Shown here: positions 46,870 through 58,056 of the stretch, piece by piece
How the letters are laid out: each line of letters opens with the position of its first letter
Position numbering within the stretch: position 1 is the stretch's first letter
Assembly: GCA_963682025.1 (NCBI GenBank)
Contig: OY821519.1
Location: 73,650,314-73,714,313, forward strand
Origin: Cordilura impudica
Taxonomy: Eukaryota; Arthropoda; Insecta; Diptera; Scathophagidae
Length of the DNA stretch: 64,000 bases
Reading direction: 5' to 3'
Notes under the pieces: generated by a model
Database searches by the model: none
Seen by the model: only the letters and a program-made list of their open reading frames with translations
What the model was told of the DNA's origin: nothing
Program-made: the position numbers and the translations under genes

Positions 46870-47702
46870 GACAATACGATGGAAACTTTTAACAAAATAT
46901 GTTTTTGACGACTTGGACCCGTCAATACCAAAAAATTTGATCATAAAATTAAAAAATTTTTTATTACTTTAAACATTCGTATGTTTTATATATTTAACAA
47001 AAAAGAAAGCATTAAAAGCATTCATTTTTATGCTGTTGACAAAATAATGGAAACCTTTACTATACAATAGCAATGTGGAATAAAATAATGCTCATTGCCT
47101 TGGGGGGTGGATGATTCCTATACCGAACGATTGTATTAATTTACTTTAGTAAGACTTTTCAAGGCTTTGGCCATTTTACGGCCATTCAAATATTTAATTT
47201 TTTCATCTACACTATTCGCCAACAGTATTTGAATTCCAGTTCATGCGTTATTTAGCAAGATTAATGCTACCTGGATGATTTTATGAATTTATTCATAGAA
47301 TAGAATCACTAAAATCCTCTATGATTCTGTGTTTTAGCTTTTCATGAAACTTTAATCTTGCCATTATTTTATAATAATTAAAAGATAACGTCAGAATCTA
47401 TAAATATTTAAATAACGGTCAAGATTTTTTCACATTCTTTCACTCGATCTTCCATTTTTATTGTTTTAATCACCTCTGGTAAAGAAGTTTTAAAGTTTCC
47501 ACTGTTTTGGCATCACTAAAAAAAATATTTCTTTTTTGTTTATCAATTTGTTTTTTAAATTGTATTTTTTTGTAACAAATGTGTTTTCTTCCAATATAGA
47601 TTATATAGATTATATAAAATATATTTTATTACTAAGCGCGAAATTATTAAGAAACAAAATTTGTAAAATTTTTTAATTTTGTAAAAGTTTCCAATATATT
47701 GC
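46870..47702 (-). mobile_element. Tc1-like deletion derivative, copy 2 (inverted)
   Basis: This is the reverse complement of the 33185-33960 element. The left end is GACAATACGATGGAAACTTT and the right end AAAGTTTCCAATATATTGCC. It carries the same truncated transposase start on the minus strand (about 47365-47300). The flanking segment at 47703-47840 also matches 33063-33184 in reverse, so the duplication includes host or repeat flank. Confidence 0.75.
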
Positions 47703-47839
47703 CACCTACTTACTTTAAGTACCGCTATTTTATTCATAATAGGTTCGATAATTATTCAAATTATAAAGATCAAAAATGATATTATTTGTAATATCGATGT
47801 ATTATTTAGAAAAGCAAGTAACTCAAGACATAGGACAAA

Positions 47840-48165
47840 CGCTATTGGAATTGGTGAAAATATTTGCATGTTCAGACCCAGTCCCCATTCAAATGACGCC
47901 TATGATAACGACTTAACTTACCATAAGATCCAAATTATCAAAAAGATCTGAGTCGAATTGGGGTTTTGTGTGTTTATTACATCCATTAATCGGTAGACCA
48001 AAAATAAACCCTATGGGACAATTCACTTAAACATATGGAAAACAAAAATATTGCCCAGTTTTTTCGAAAATTCGGTTTGTATATGTTGCTGCAAATAATT
48101 AGTGATTTTACCAAAGATGGTCAGGATCGGTCCAATTTTCGACGTAGATTTGGTTTATCCTTTTT
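47840..48165 (+). repeat. Repeat A, copy 10 (partial)
   Basis: It begins within the element (CGCTATTGGAATTGGTGAAA) and ends near GACGTAGATTTGGTTTATCC, where repeat D copy 5 starts. Confidence 0.75.
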
Positions 48166-48174
48166 TCTAAATTT

Positions 48175-49325
48175 CTATTTCACAATACGAACACAAAAAC
48201 TGTAACGCTGAGCCATAAAATAAAATCGGTGTGACTTATGATTGTATTGGTGAAAATATTATGATATGTAATAACATGTTTGAAAGTGAAAAATGAAAAA
48301 TTAAAAAACAAAAATAAAAAATTCAAAATAAAAAATGAAAAATAAAAATGAAAAATAAAAATGAAAAATAAAAAATTAAAAATGAAATATTAAAAATAAA
48401 AAATGAAGAATTAAAAATAAAAAATTAAAAATAAAAAATGAAAAACGAAAAACGAAAAACGAAAAATGAAAACTGAAAAATAAAAAATTAAAAAATACAA
48501 AATGCAAAATAAAAACTGAAAAACGGAAAATGAAAAATTAATAATAAAAAATGAAAAAAGAAAAAAGAAAAATATAAAATGAAAAACGAAAAATTAAAAA
48601 TGAAAAGTTAAATATAAAAAATGAGAAATAAACAATGGAAAATTAAAAATGAAAAATGAAAAATAAAAAATTAAAAATGAAAAACGAAAACTGAAAAATA
48701 AAAAATTTTAAATTTAAAATAAAAAATTAAAAATAAAAAATGAAAAATATAAAATTAAAAATAAAAAATGAAAAAAGATAAAAAAAAATTAAAAATAAAA
48801 AATTAAAAACGAAAAATGAAAAATGAAAACTAAAAAATTTTAAATAAAAAATGAAAATAAAATATGAAAGAAAATTAAAAATGAAAACCGAAAAATTAAA
48901 AATAAAAATTGAAAATAAATGAAAAAATGAAAATAAAATATAAAAAATTGAAAGTAAAAAATTAAAAACGAAAAATTATATATGAAAAAATTTAAAATAA
49001 AAAATAAAAACGAAAATTAAAAATTAACCGGTTGAAATGATAAATAATAATAAATATTGTTATATTAGCTGAGCCCCTGCAGTTGATTGCTATAAGTGAT
49101 ATATAGATGACGCATTTTGTTTGATTTTAAAAAAGTGCCATAAAAAAATCGTTAATAACTAGCGCCCGTATTCATAATCAAATTCTAGCAGTTGGCTAAC
49201 TTTTTTTCATACGAAAATTTCAAAATTTGTATGAAAAAAGTTAGCCAATTGCTAGAATTTGATTTTGAATACGGGCGTAGATGTGTTACACATCTCCCCT
49301 GTGATCGAACTCACATGATTTTTTA
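48175..49325 (+). repeat. Repeat D copy 5, heptamer array and nested palindrome
   Basis: It opens AAATTTCTATTTCACAATAC, with GATTGTATTGGTGAAAATAT. The heptamer array is at about 48285-49022. It continues TTAACCGGTTGAAATGATAA, GCTGAGCCCCTGCAGTTGAT, a 115-base palindromic insertion at 49163-49277, and CCCCTGTGATCGAACTCACA. Confidence 0.85.
49163..49277. mobile_element. Small palindromic MITE, 115 bp, TAG target duplication
   Basis: Left arm CGCCCGTATTCATAATCAAA, right arm complement CGCCCGTATTCAAAATCAAA. Arms are nearly perfect over about 57 bases with almost no loop. TAG occurs on both sides (49160-49162 and 49278-49280). Other repeat D copies read ACTAGATGTTTACA without the insertion at this point. 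Confidence 0.85.
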
Positions 49326-51165
49326 TTTTTATATTTGTGTCGTGTGGTAATTATGTCAAAATATATTAAAAATATATTATATTAAAAATTTTTATATGAT
49401 GACGCCAAACAAGGAAATTTTATAAGAAACAGCAAATAATGTGGCAACATTAAATACATAAGCCACACGCTAAAAGTTAAAGGCAACACTATCTTCCCTA
49501 GGCAGCTATAAACGAGCACTTGAACTTAGACCGTTTCATGTATTGTTAAAAACGTATAAATCGCAATAAATCAATTTTTTTTAATAATAATATCGAAATG
49601 TGTTTATAGATTTTCTTTTATAATGTCTTGTTTTCTTTGAAGAAGTGTTGGCTATACGTCAAGAATAACAAAATATATTTCAATGCCCGACTTCAAGTTT
49701 TCCTGATGTTTTTTTTTTTAATTTTTTAAAATTTGAATTATGTTCGAAAAAAACCAAATTTGATATTTCTGCCCATTGAATTTAAATAAGGCAAAAAATA
49801 TAAACAAAAAAACTTATTCACATATTTATTTTTATATGGCATTTTTCGTGTTAATCGCAATACATAAAAATAAAAGCAGAACTTCAAGTATTGACATTTT
49901 TAAATTGATTTGCCGAGTTTCATTTAAAAAAAAAAATTCCTGTAAAATAGTGATTTGAGCTCTCAAGCTATTTACTTGGTAATGGCTCGACATTAAGTTC
50001 TCTTTTTTCAATGTAAAGATACACAAACCAGAATCAGAATGGAAAGCATTTATAATTTTAAAAATAACGACTTATTTTTAACATAAATTGAAATAAAAAT
50101 TGGTCCTTCGAACCGAACGACGAATATTAAATAATATAATATATTCAAAAAATGTTCTGTATTTATCGAAGATATTTTTGAATTTTCGATGAGCCATAAT
50201 AAGGAAAAATTATCAGTATTAGATATATTTCCAAAGTTTTTTACGCTTATTCTCATTTAAAAGCTAGTTGCAATTTTAAAAGCGTCCTGGCGCTTTTTTT
50301 CTTTTTAATAGTTAGCATTACTATTTTTGACTGCAATTGTTGTATACATGCTATTATGAAGTGTTAGCTTATAGCGTTGGTGGTAGTGGGTCCGTTCAAA
50401 TATAAAGCAAAAAAAAAAAAGGTGAAACTGCAAAAGCACCAAACAACCTTATTTAAGTATAATAACGTTTTAGATCCAGCATAGCTTGACCATTCTTTAT
50501 GGTAATAATAGGTAATAATATTGTTTTGTGGTTAGAATGAAGATTACTTTTAAAAGCCTGCCTGAATCAGCAACATGGTGGAACCAGCAACAACAAAAAT
50601 ACTAAGTTAATTGTAAAGCTAAACAATTTCCTTTAAAAAAACAACAATTGTTGCTTAGATATTGTGGCCAACTAACTCAACAAGCAAAATAAGAACAACT
50701 AAAAACTGGTCTAAAAAACTTTTAAACAAACAGCTGGAAAGCATATAAAGTAGCAATTTCAAATGTCCACCCTCGTCTTGTAATTGTTGTAGGAAAATTT
50801 TGAAACAAAATTAAAGCAATGAATGATTTGAAATGAATTTTAAAATTTTAAAAAAGAAAAAAAATCTAAAATTTAAAAGGGGAATTTAGCTTTTTTAAGA
50901 GTAAATAGACGATGGGCTTAAACGTTTATGGAATATTAGAGATTTCGTATTAAATAAAATTATATCTGGTTTTTTCAATAATAAAAAAGAGAGAAATTGT
51001 GTATTTGAAAGGGATACAAAAACATCGATAAAAAATTCATGTACACGGAATCAAATAAGTCTCCGTACACGTGTTCCGTTTTTAGTTGAGAAAATATATT
51101 TACCTAAGAAACTGATATCGCTATTAATTGAACTACTTAACTTAATCTAAGCATTATAGTGAAGT
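49326..51165. other. Plain AT-rich DNA, no gene seen
   Basis: No recognised gene or repeat. Open frames at 49776-50256 are low-complexity and lack domains. Confidence 0.45.
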
Positions 51166-51167
51166 AA

Positions 51168-52060
51168 AGGGTCCGCCAAATAATTTTTTTTTTTGAAAAA
51201 GCTATAAAAAAAACTACTGAATATTATCTCAAATTTCTTTTATTATTTGAAAGTACAATCCTTCCGGTTAATAATGGAAAATAATTTCATTCAAATGGCT
51301 GCCTCGGCTGGCCATGCAGTAGCCTACACGATCGGTCCAATTTTTAAGCACATTATCGATTGTGTGCAGCTGAATTTCACCAATGGCTTCACGAATATTG
51401 TCCTTTAAAGCGTCAATTGTCTCTGGCTTGTTGGCGTAACACTTATCTTTGAGGGCACCCCACAAATAATAGTCCAACGGTGTCAAATCGCAGCTCCGAG
51501 GTGGCCAAACGACGATCTTCAAAACAGGGCGCAATATATCGAGTGTAGCTTCGGCTGTGTGGCACGTAGCGCCGTCCTGTTGAAACCAAATGTTGCCAAT
51601 ATCCTCCTCTTCAATTTTTGTGAACAAAAATTCGTTCAACATGGCCCGATAACGATCGCCATTGTCTGTAACGGCTACTCCTTGCTCATTTGCAGATTTT
51701 CTGTGCTCCAAATGCGACAATTTTGCTTGTTTACATACCCGCCAAGGTCAAAATGAGCTTCATCTGAAAAGATGATTTTTTTGGCAAAATCGGCATCTTC
51801 TGTAAGTCGATCGCAGGCCCACTTAGCGAAGCGAAAACGGATTGGATGGTCAGTTGGCTTCAACTCCTGAACCAATTGGACTTTGTATGGCGTCACAACA
51901 AGGTATTTATGCAAAATTCGTCCCAATGATGCCTCCGAAATGTTCAATTCTTGAGAGCGACGGTGAATTGATGTTGATGGCGTTTCACGCACACTTTCTG
52001 CCACAGCAGCAATATTAAACTAGCATGGCCTGTCGCGCTTCGCTTCGACTTAACAAGACA
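51168..52060 (-). mobile_element. Tc1/mariner-superfamily element, 5'-truncated
   Basis: A candidate terminal end lies at 51168 (AGGGTCCGCCAAATAATTTT), 100 bases beyond the transposase stop. The other end cannot be found. On the minus strand the coding part is truncated upstream of about 52020, after a TAG. Confidence 0.65.
51268..52019 (-). pseudogene. Tc1/mariner-type (DDE_3) transposase, deleted and frameshifted
   Basis: The minus-strand N-terminal part (52019-51690) reads FNIAAVAESVRETPSTSIHR, the HTH, then KVQLVQELKPTDHPIRFRFA and IIFSDEAHFDLGGYVNKQNC (first catalytic D). After IWSTENLQ a deletion plus frameshift removes a short segment. The second part (51686-51268) reads EQGVAVTDNGDRYRAMLNEF, then IWFQQDGATCHTA (second D) and WPPRSCDLTPLDYYLWGALK (third D), ending SRGSHLNEIIFHY. 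By my count 33 residues separate the second and third Asp, which looks short for this group. A further small deletion there is therefore likely. All three Asp remain. Confidence 0.88.
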
Positions 52061-52439
52061 TTTTGACATGTTTTTTTTTTCATATTAATATATTTTATTC
52101 AATTTATTTTGCTGGTATACAATATTTCTCGTTTTTTCATTCGGTGCAAAAATTGTCAAATTTTTCGGCTTTCCTACTCTGGAGCAAGGTACTTGGATTT
52201 TCCAAATTAAATCTGGGAACATTAAACTATTGGTTTTCAATTTAGAATATCATTTGGCAATTTTTCATTTTAGCGAGTTTTGTTTCTGGCAATTTTTATT
52301 TTTCGCGATTTTCGGTTCCGGCGATTTTTGATTTTTGCAATTTTTAATTTTGGGGATTTTTGAATTTCCACGACTACTCACATTGATAATTAATGTACTT
52401 GTCAAAAGTTTCAGATTTTCGGCTTCGTAGTATTTATAT

Positions 52440-53146
52440 ATTTTTTATATAGAAGGTGACACGCCCACTAATCTAATCCCGCCAAATTTTTATTGGACTA
52501 CTCATATTAATATCTGATGGACTAGTGTAGTGTCGGGGCTTTCTCTTTTATAGTACGCCAGTTATATGATATTATATATTTAATTTGTATGGGCGGTGCC
52601 CGCTGCCATCACGCCTATGTTTTGTTTGACTAATCACAAAAATAACTTATGGGGTAACGCAAAGTCACAAGGCTTTCACTTTACATTACTTCACACATAT
52701 GACATTTAATAATTCCATGTATTGGGAGTGCCACGCCAATTAGTCCGATACAGCCCACTTTTTCTCCGTATACTCACATTAATAACAGATGACCTCAGAC
52801 AAATTTGCAAAGTTGTCTCTGCAATAGTACTCGATATATATAATATTAAATTATTACTTTGCATGGGAGGTGCCACGCCCACATATCCGATATCGCCTAT
52901 TCTCGGCATAGCTACATCACACAAATTTGCAAAGCCCTCTCTGTCATATTACTCAATATATATGACATTAAATGTTCACTTTATTTTGGAGGTGCCCAAA
53001 AAATACCAAAAAAAGTATAGCCTTTGTCCATCATTAAGGGCCATTCTAAATATTGGAGCCAACATTTTTAAAATCAGATGAATAGTGACGGAGATTACCT
53101 CCTAGAAACAAACACATACACATTACCTCTATTATATTAGTATAGA
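52440..53146 (-). mobile_element. Helitron-like family C, reverse copy with internal repeats
   Basis: The right end ACCTCTATTATATTAGTATA then GATAG is the complement of the family C 5' start. Inside, segments with CACGCCCA/GGTGCCACGCC and TATATATAATATTAAAT recur at about 140-base spacing. No CTAG end was found on the left. Confidence 0.55.
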
Positions 53147-54174
53147 TAGATATAATCAGTATATCTGTATGGAGACTTAATTGATTCGGTATATTTAATC
53201 CTTTAAATCAATTAAAAACCATATAATAATTAAATATTAGAAAATAAAATTGTTTAAAAAATATTTACTTTTTTTCAACTCAAGAATTTTGAACTCAAAA
53301 CAAACCTGTTGTTTTATTTATTTGCGCATAACCTTCACAGGTCTTTAAGAATGATTTTTTTATTTTTATTAATCTACATTTGTTTTTTTTTTTTATTTAA
53401 ACTCCCAAGTAGCGGGTGTTTATTTTCAATTTTATACTGGCAACAGAAATAAAAGACACAATTTTCCCAAAAGGCCTAAAAAGTTAACAGCAATTGTTAT
53501 TTATTATAATAAATTCTAGACAAACGGACAGACAGACGGACAGGCAGACTGACAGTTATGTATACGAGTGGCTGATAAACAAACTAAACGACCTTTAGAA
53601 AAATGTGCACATGTGCACAATTTAACAACACACATGCAACATTAAGACCGACAATTTCCACCAGGTTCCAAACCACAAACACCACAAGTCTTTGTATTTT
53701 AGAGTTAGCTGTATGAACGAACAATAAATGGTATGTATACAACAAGTATATGAATTATTAACCAACAACCCAAAAGACCTTATGCAATTTCTTCTACACA
53801 ATATAAAGTTTGTCTTAGACATAAATAAAACTAAATTATTTTTATTTGATTTTTTTTTTTTTTGTCTTTAACTACCAGATAACCAGTATTCTAAGCTTGG
53901 GACAATTCTAACAGAATGAGAAAAAAATAAACTTTAATTTATTTGCGAAACATTTGTTACAAAAAGATAATATTATAAAAAATAAATAATGGTTACAATT
54001 GATTAAAATTTTTAGTAAACCAGCAATATATTGAGAACAACAAATTTTATATTATCCCAAGTTTTTGAAATGAAAAAACTTTTAAAACAACTATAACTGT
54101 TTTTATAAGTTAAGGTTTAAAATAATAAAGTTAATGTATGGTTTTAAGACATTTCTTACAAATAATAATATATA
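53147..54174. other. Plain DNA with short GACAG/GACGG run
   Basis: ACGGACAGACAGACGGACAG at about 53524. No gene was recognised. Confidence 0.4.
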
Positions 54175-54471
54175 CTGGCAGATTCCAGCCCTCGAAATTC
54201 GAGTGCAAATTCTAAGAAATTTAATTTTTTCATTAAATAAAGACTCTAAAGGTATGCCAATCAATTATAGCCAATTCACAAATCAACACACAAAACAAAC
54301 TCATTTTTATTACAAACACATTAACAAATTTAATAAATACACACATAGCATTGTATAATTTTATGTATGTGTTAGTAGCAACTTTAAATGAAATTTACTC
54401 AAAATAAAGAGAAAACTTAATAATCTGTAAACCTGGTGAACAGCTAAAAAGAAATACCTTTCAAATAATAT

Positions 54472-56893
54472 CAGGGTTGGAAAAAATCATGATTTTTTCG
54501 GAAAAAATCAAAAAATCAGATTTTTTCAAAAAATCCATACAAAATTGTGATTTTTTGCGATTTTTTTGATTTTTTTGATTTTTTCGATTTTTTCGATTTT
54601 GCTACAACTTTCCTCAAAAAAAAATCGACCACACCGAAAAATAATCCATGTCTCTACCAAACTAAAAGTTTTCCACCAACTTTGGTGGATTTTTACCACA
54701 GTGGCAACTCTGAGTTTAATTATATTTTGAGATAAAACTGGCTGTAAAAGAAATGGGGAATCCCGGTTTTGTAAACTTTGCGTATTTGATGAAAGAAAAG
54801 AAAGAATGTGCGTTCTGAAAAGCGAACGACTGTGTTGAACGATAGTAAGAATCGTTTATTTTTGTTGCCTGTTGATATTGTTGTGCGGTGTGCTTGAATA
54901 AATTAATTTAATATTTACAAAGATGCCTCGCTATAAGGATGTGATTTGGGAGCATTTCACAATAAAACAGACTTCTAAAACTGGCTGTCGAGCGATATGC
55001 AAAAATTGTAAAAAAGAAATGCAAGGTTTGGTGAAGCGGATGAAAAGCCATTATGAAAAATGCAAAAATAATATTCCGGATGACGATGATGAAGTTACAG
55101 GTAAGTTAATGCAGTTTTCACCATTGTATTTTTGGAATAAAAAATATTTATTTTTCAGAATCTGCGCCACCTTCTGAACCTACCAACTCTGTATGTTCTT
55201 CTGGTAAAGGCGACGAATGCGCGGCACCATCTCTTAAAAAAAAGGAGCTATCTGGAAATAGTTTAAGTCCGTTTATTGTAAAAACGCCCACATTTATGAA
55301 AAAAAAGCTTGACATACAAATAGCAAGGTCTATGTTTGCCACCAACTGTAGTTTCAGATCTATCGAACATCCACAAGTAAAAAAAGCTCTTTCATTATTG
55401 CGTCCAGGTTATATCCCCCCATCTCGGAAGGATATCTCAGGCAAATTATTGGATGAAATATACCATGAAGAAAGAGAACAGTGCTTCTCTAAGCTATTTG
55501 ATAGTTTTGTCAATATGTCTGTTGACGGTTGGTCAAACGTTCATAATGAACCGGTAATTTGTGCTGCTATTACTACTGAGCAAAGTGAAGTGATCCTCTT
55601 TGAATCGGTGGATACAACAGGAAAACCGCACACTAGTGAACATCTTACTGAAATTTGTGAAGTTTTAATAAAAAAATTGAAGTCTCAGTACAATTGCAAT
55701 GTGGCAAGTTTGGTCACCGACAACGCTTACAATATGGCTAAAATGCGGAACGATTTAAAAAAAAGCGACATAATCACATACGGCTGTTCAGCACACTTGT
55801 TGAACTTACTTTCCAAAGATTTCGAAATTGGCATTATCAAGGAACACGTAGTGCAAATAGTTAAATACTTCCGAAACAATCATGCAGCTAGCGCATTGTA
55901 CAAAGCAGAAGGAGGTAGAGCATTAGTGCTGCCAAAAGATGTTCGTTGGAATACTGTATCTGACTGTTTCGAAGTTTTTTTGTCGGAGTGGCAGAAGCTA
56001 CTGAAAGTGTGTGAAGAAAATAGGGACGTTATCGATTCTGATATTAGGACAAAAGTTGAAAACATGGTCATAAAGCGATCAGTGGAAGATTTTCTCTTAA
56101 TTTTGAAGCCAATATCTGTAGCACTGGATACTTTACAAAGGAATAATGCAAATCTGTCTACAGCGGTAACGGCTTGGAAGAAACTTGAAGCTAAATTTGA
56201 TGATGCTGATATAAATGTCAGCCAAATGTCGAAGTTTCAAAAGAGGTATCAACAAGCAATGACTCCCAGTCACTTTTTGGCATTTTTATTAGACCCAACC
56301 CAAACAGAATTCACACTTACAGATATAGAAGAAGAAAGTGCGTTGGAGGAAGCACAAAATCACTATGATGGTTCAGTTTTGCTACCATTGATAGTAAAAC
56401 TTAAGTCAAAATCAAAACCATTCCAAAGTATGATGTTCGTACCAGCAGTGTTAAAAAATGTAACACCATTAGAGTGGTGGATTTCACAGAAGAACATATT
56501 TACCGAAGTAGAATACTCTACGATTTTTCCAATTGTTAAGCAATTGTTTGGGGCGATAGCTTCTTCAGCTGCTGTCGAAAGAGTGTTTTCTACATTTGGC
56601 ATTGTTCATAGTAAATTAAGAAACCGACTGGGAATTCAAAAAGCTGGAAAGCTGGTGTTTTTGTTTAAGCATTATAATAATGATATTGATTTCTCAGATG
56701 TCAACGATTCCTGTCTTTGACATGTATATATTTGTTTGTTTTTTGTTAATTTCTGTAAAAAAAATATATTTTTGTGAAAAAAAAAAAATAAATATATTTG
56801 ATTAAATCACTGATTTTTATCGAAAAACTCATTTGATTAAATCATGATTTAAATCATGATTTAAATCAAAATGATTAAATCATGCCAACCCTG
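54472..56893 (+). mobile_element. hAT-superfamily transposon, complete (2.42 kb)
   Basis: The left end is CAGGGTTGGAAAAAATCATG and the right end, reversed, is CAGGGTTGGCATGATTTAAT. Nine terminal bases are identical, with related ATCATGATT subterminal sequence. The 8-base target duplication AATAATAT is exact at 54464-54471 and 56894-56901. The host H1 sequence reads CAAATAATATACGTTTG when rejoined, matching other H1 copies. Subterminal regions are rich in GATTTTTT on the left and ATTTAAATCATGATT on the right. It carries one uninterrupted two-exon transposase gene. Confidence 0.95.
54923..56720 (+). CDS. hAT transposase, intact, 579 aa, two exons
   Basis: Exon 1 is 54923-55100. The intron is 55101-55158 (GTAAGT..TTTCAG, 58 bp). 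Exon 2 is 55159-56720. The splice joins in frame and the combined length is 580 codons with the stop, with no internal stop. Residues 4-47 form a BED zinc finger (W9, F12, C26-x2-C29, H43-x3-C47) for DNA binding. The RNase-H-like core has VDGWS (D182) and TDNAYNM (D247), spaced as the first two catalytic Asp of hAT enzymes, then CSAHLLNLL. The C-terminal hAT dimerisation block is about 511-567, with SSAAVERVFSTFG. Its Glu (about 533) is the likely third catalytic residue. The start ATG follows AAAG and precedes the BED domain directly. No frameshift is visible, so the gene could be functional. Confidence 0.93.
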
Positions 56894-56980
56894 AATAATA
56901 TACGTTTGGTCAAAATCGGTACAAAACGGTGGAACAAAACATCGCTCACAAAAAATCGCCTAGCCTATTAATATTATAGA

Positions 56981-57294
56981 TATCCTTAAAAAATCTTCAA
57001 GACTCTTGCTGTTATAGTGAATACTCTAGATATTTTGTGATATATATTTGATTCTTATGGGAGTTGCCACGCCCACCAATTCGAAAGTGCTAAAACTGAA
57101 GAACTCGCATAAAGTTTCAAGTCGCTAGCTGCACCGTGTAATCGTCCTAATGTTCTAAAACTCTTTTAACAGAGCTAAGGGCAGTGCCCCATCCTTCAAA
57201 AAAATAAATTTTCTTCAGAAAATGTTGCCTCAATATTAAAAATTTAAAAAGGAAATTGTAAGTTTTCGAAATTCGCTTAGTGAAATAATAATAA
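56981..57294. other. Plain DNA; short family C-like piece
   Basis: At about 57055-57080, TATGGGAGTTGCCACGCCCA recalls the family C internal motif. Nothing else was recognised. Confidence 0.35.
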
Positions 57295-57670
57295 CTGGTA
57301 GATTCCAGCCCTCGAAATTCGAGCGCAAATTCTAGGAAATTTTATTTTTTCATTAAACTAAGACCCTAAAAGTATGATAATCAATTATAGCCAATTCACA
57401 AATCAATACAAAAAACAAACTCATTTTATTACAAACACATTAATAAATTTACTAAACACACACATAGCATTGTATAATTTTATGTATGTGTTAGTAGCAA
57501 CTTTAAATGCAATTTACTCAAAATAAAGGAAAAAAATTTAAAATCTGTAATTCTGCAAAACGGCTAAAAGGAAATACCTTTCAAATAATATACGTTTGAT
57601 TAAAATCGGGATAAAACGGTAGAACAAAGCATCGGTCACAAGAAATCGCCTAGCCTCTTAATATTATAGA
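57295..57670 (-). mobile_element. Helitron-like H1, copy g
   Basis: CTGGTAGATTCCAGCCCTCG left, hairpin CTCGAAATTCGAG intact, CGCCTAGCCTCTTAATATTA right. Confidence 0.85.
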
Positions 57671-57918
57671 TATATTAAAATAAAATAAAATAATGAAAAT
57701 TGATGTAATAAAGTAGCAAGATTTTGAGAAACAAATCGAGCCAGTTTAAGTACATGATATTCGATTTTTATTTTTTTTAATGCAAAAGCAAAGTAAGATT
57801 ACTTTAAAAAAATTCTCCCGTAAAAGTTTGGTTTTGGGTCTGAAGCTAAATTAGCGGTCACTACTCGAAATGTTTGTATTTTATACAAAATTTATTCAGA
57901 ATTTAAATTAAAGAGTTA

Positions 57919-58031
57919 GGGCCGTATGCAAAAAAATCAAAGTGACTTTATTGTATATTTGTATATTTTTCATAAAAATTGTTGAATAAGTCTACTTGAA
58001 GTACACTTTAATTTTTTTTTTCATACGGCCC
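57919..58031. mobile_element. Small palindromic MITE, 113 bp, TTA target duplication
   Basis: Left GGGCCGTATGCAAAAAAATC, right complement GGGCCGTATGAAAAAAAAAA, with arms continuing into AAAGTGAC/AAAGTGTAC. TTA flanks it at 57916-57918 and 58032-58034. TTA is the target of PIF/Harbinger elements, so this is a plausible PIF/Harbinger-type MITE. Confidence 0.75.
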
Positions 58032-58056
58032 TTAATGTTCTAAATACTAATAATAA

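Larger units (their letters stand above)
54175..56980 (-). mobile_element. Helitron-like H1, copy f, split by a hAT transposon
   Basis: The left half (54175-54471) starts at the mutated 3' end CTGGCAGATTCCAGCCCTCG. The right half (56902-56980) ends CGCCTAGCCTATTAATATTA. The hAT sits between, together with its duplicated target AATAATAT. Confidence 0.85.

Noticed and set aside
55880..56071. Minus-strand frames inside the hAT element
   Set aside because: They are shadows of the transposase exon.
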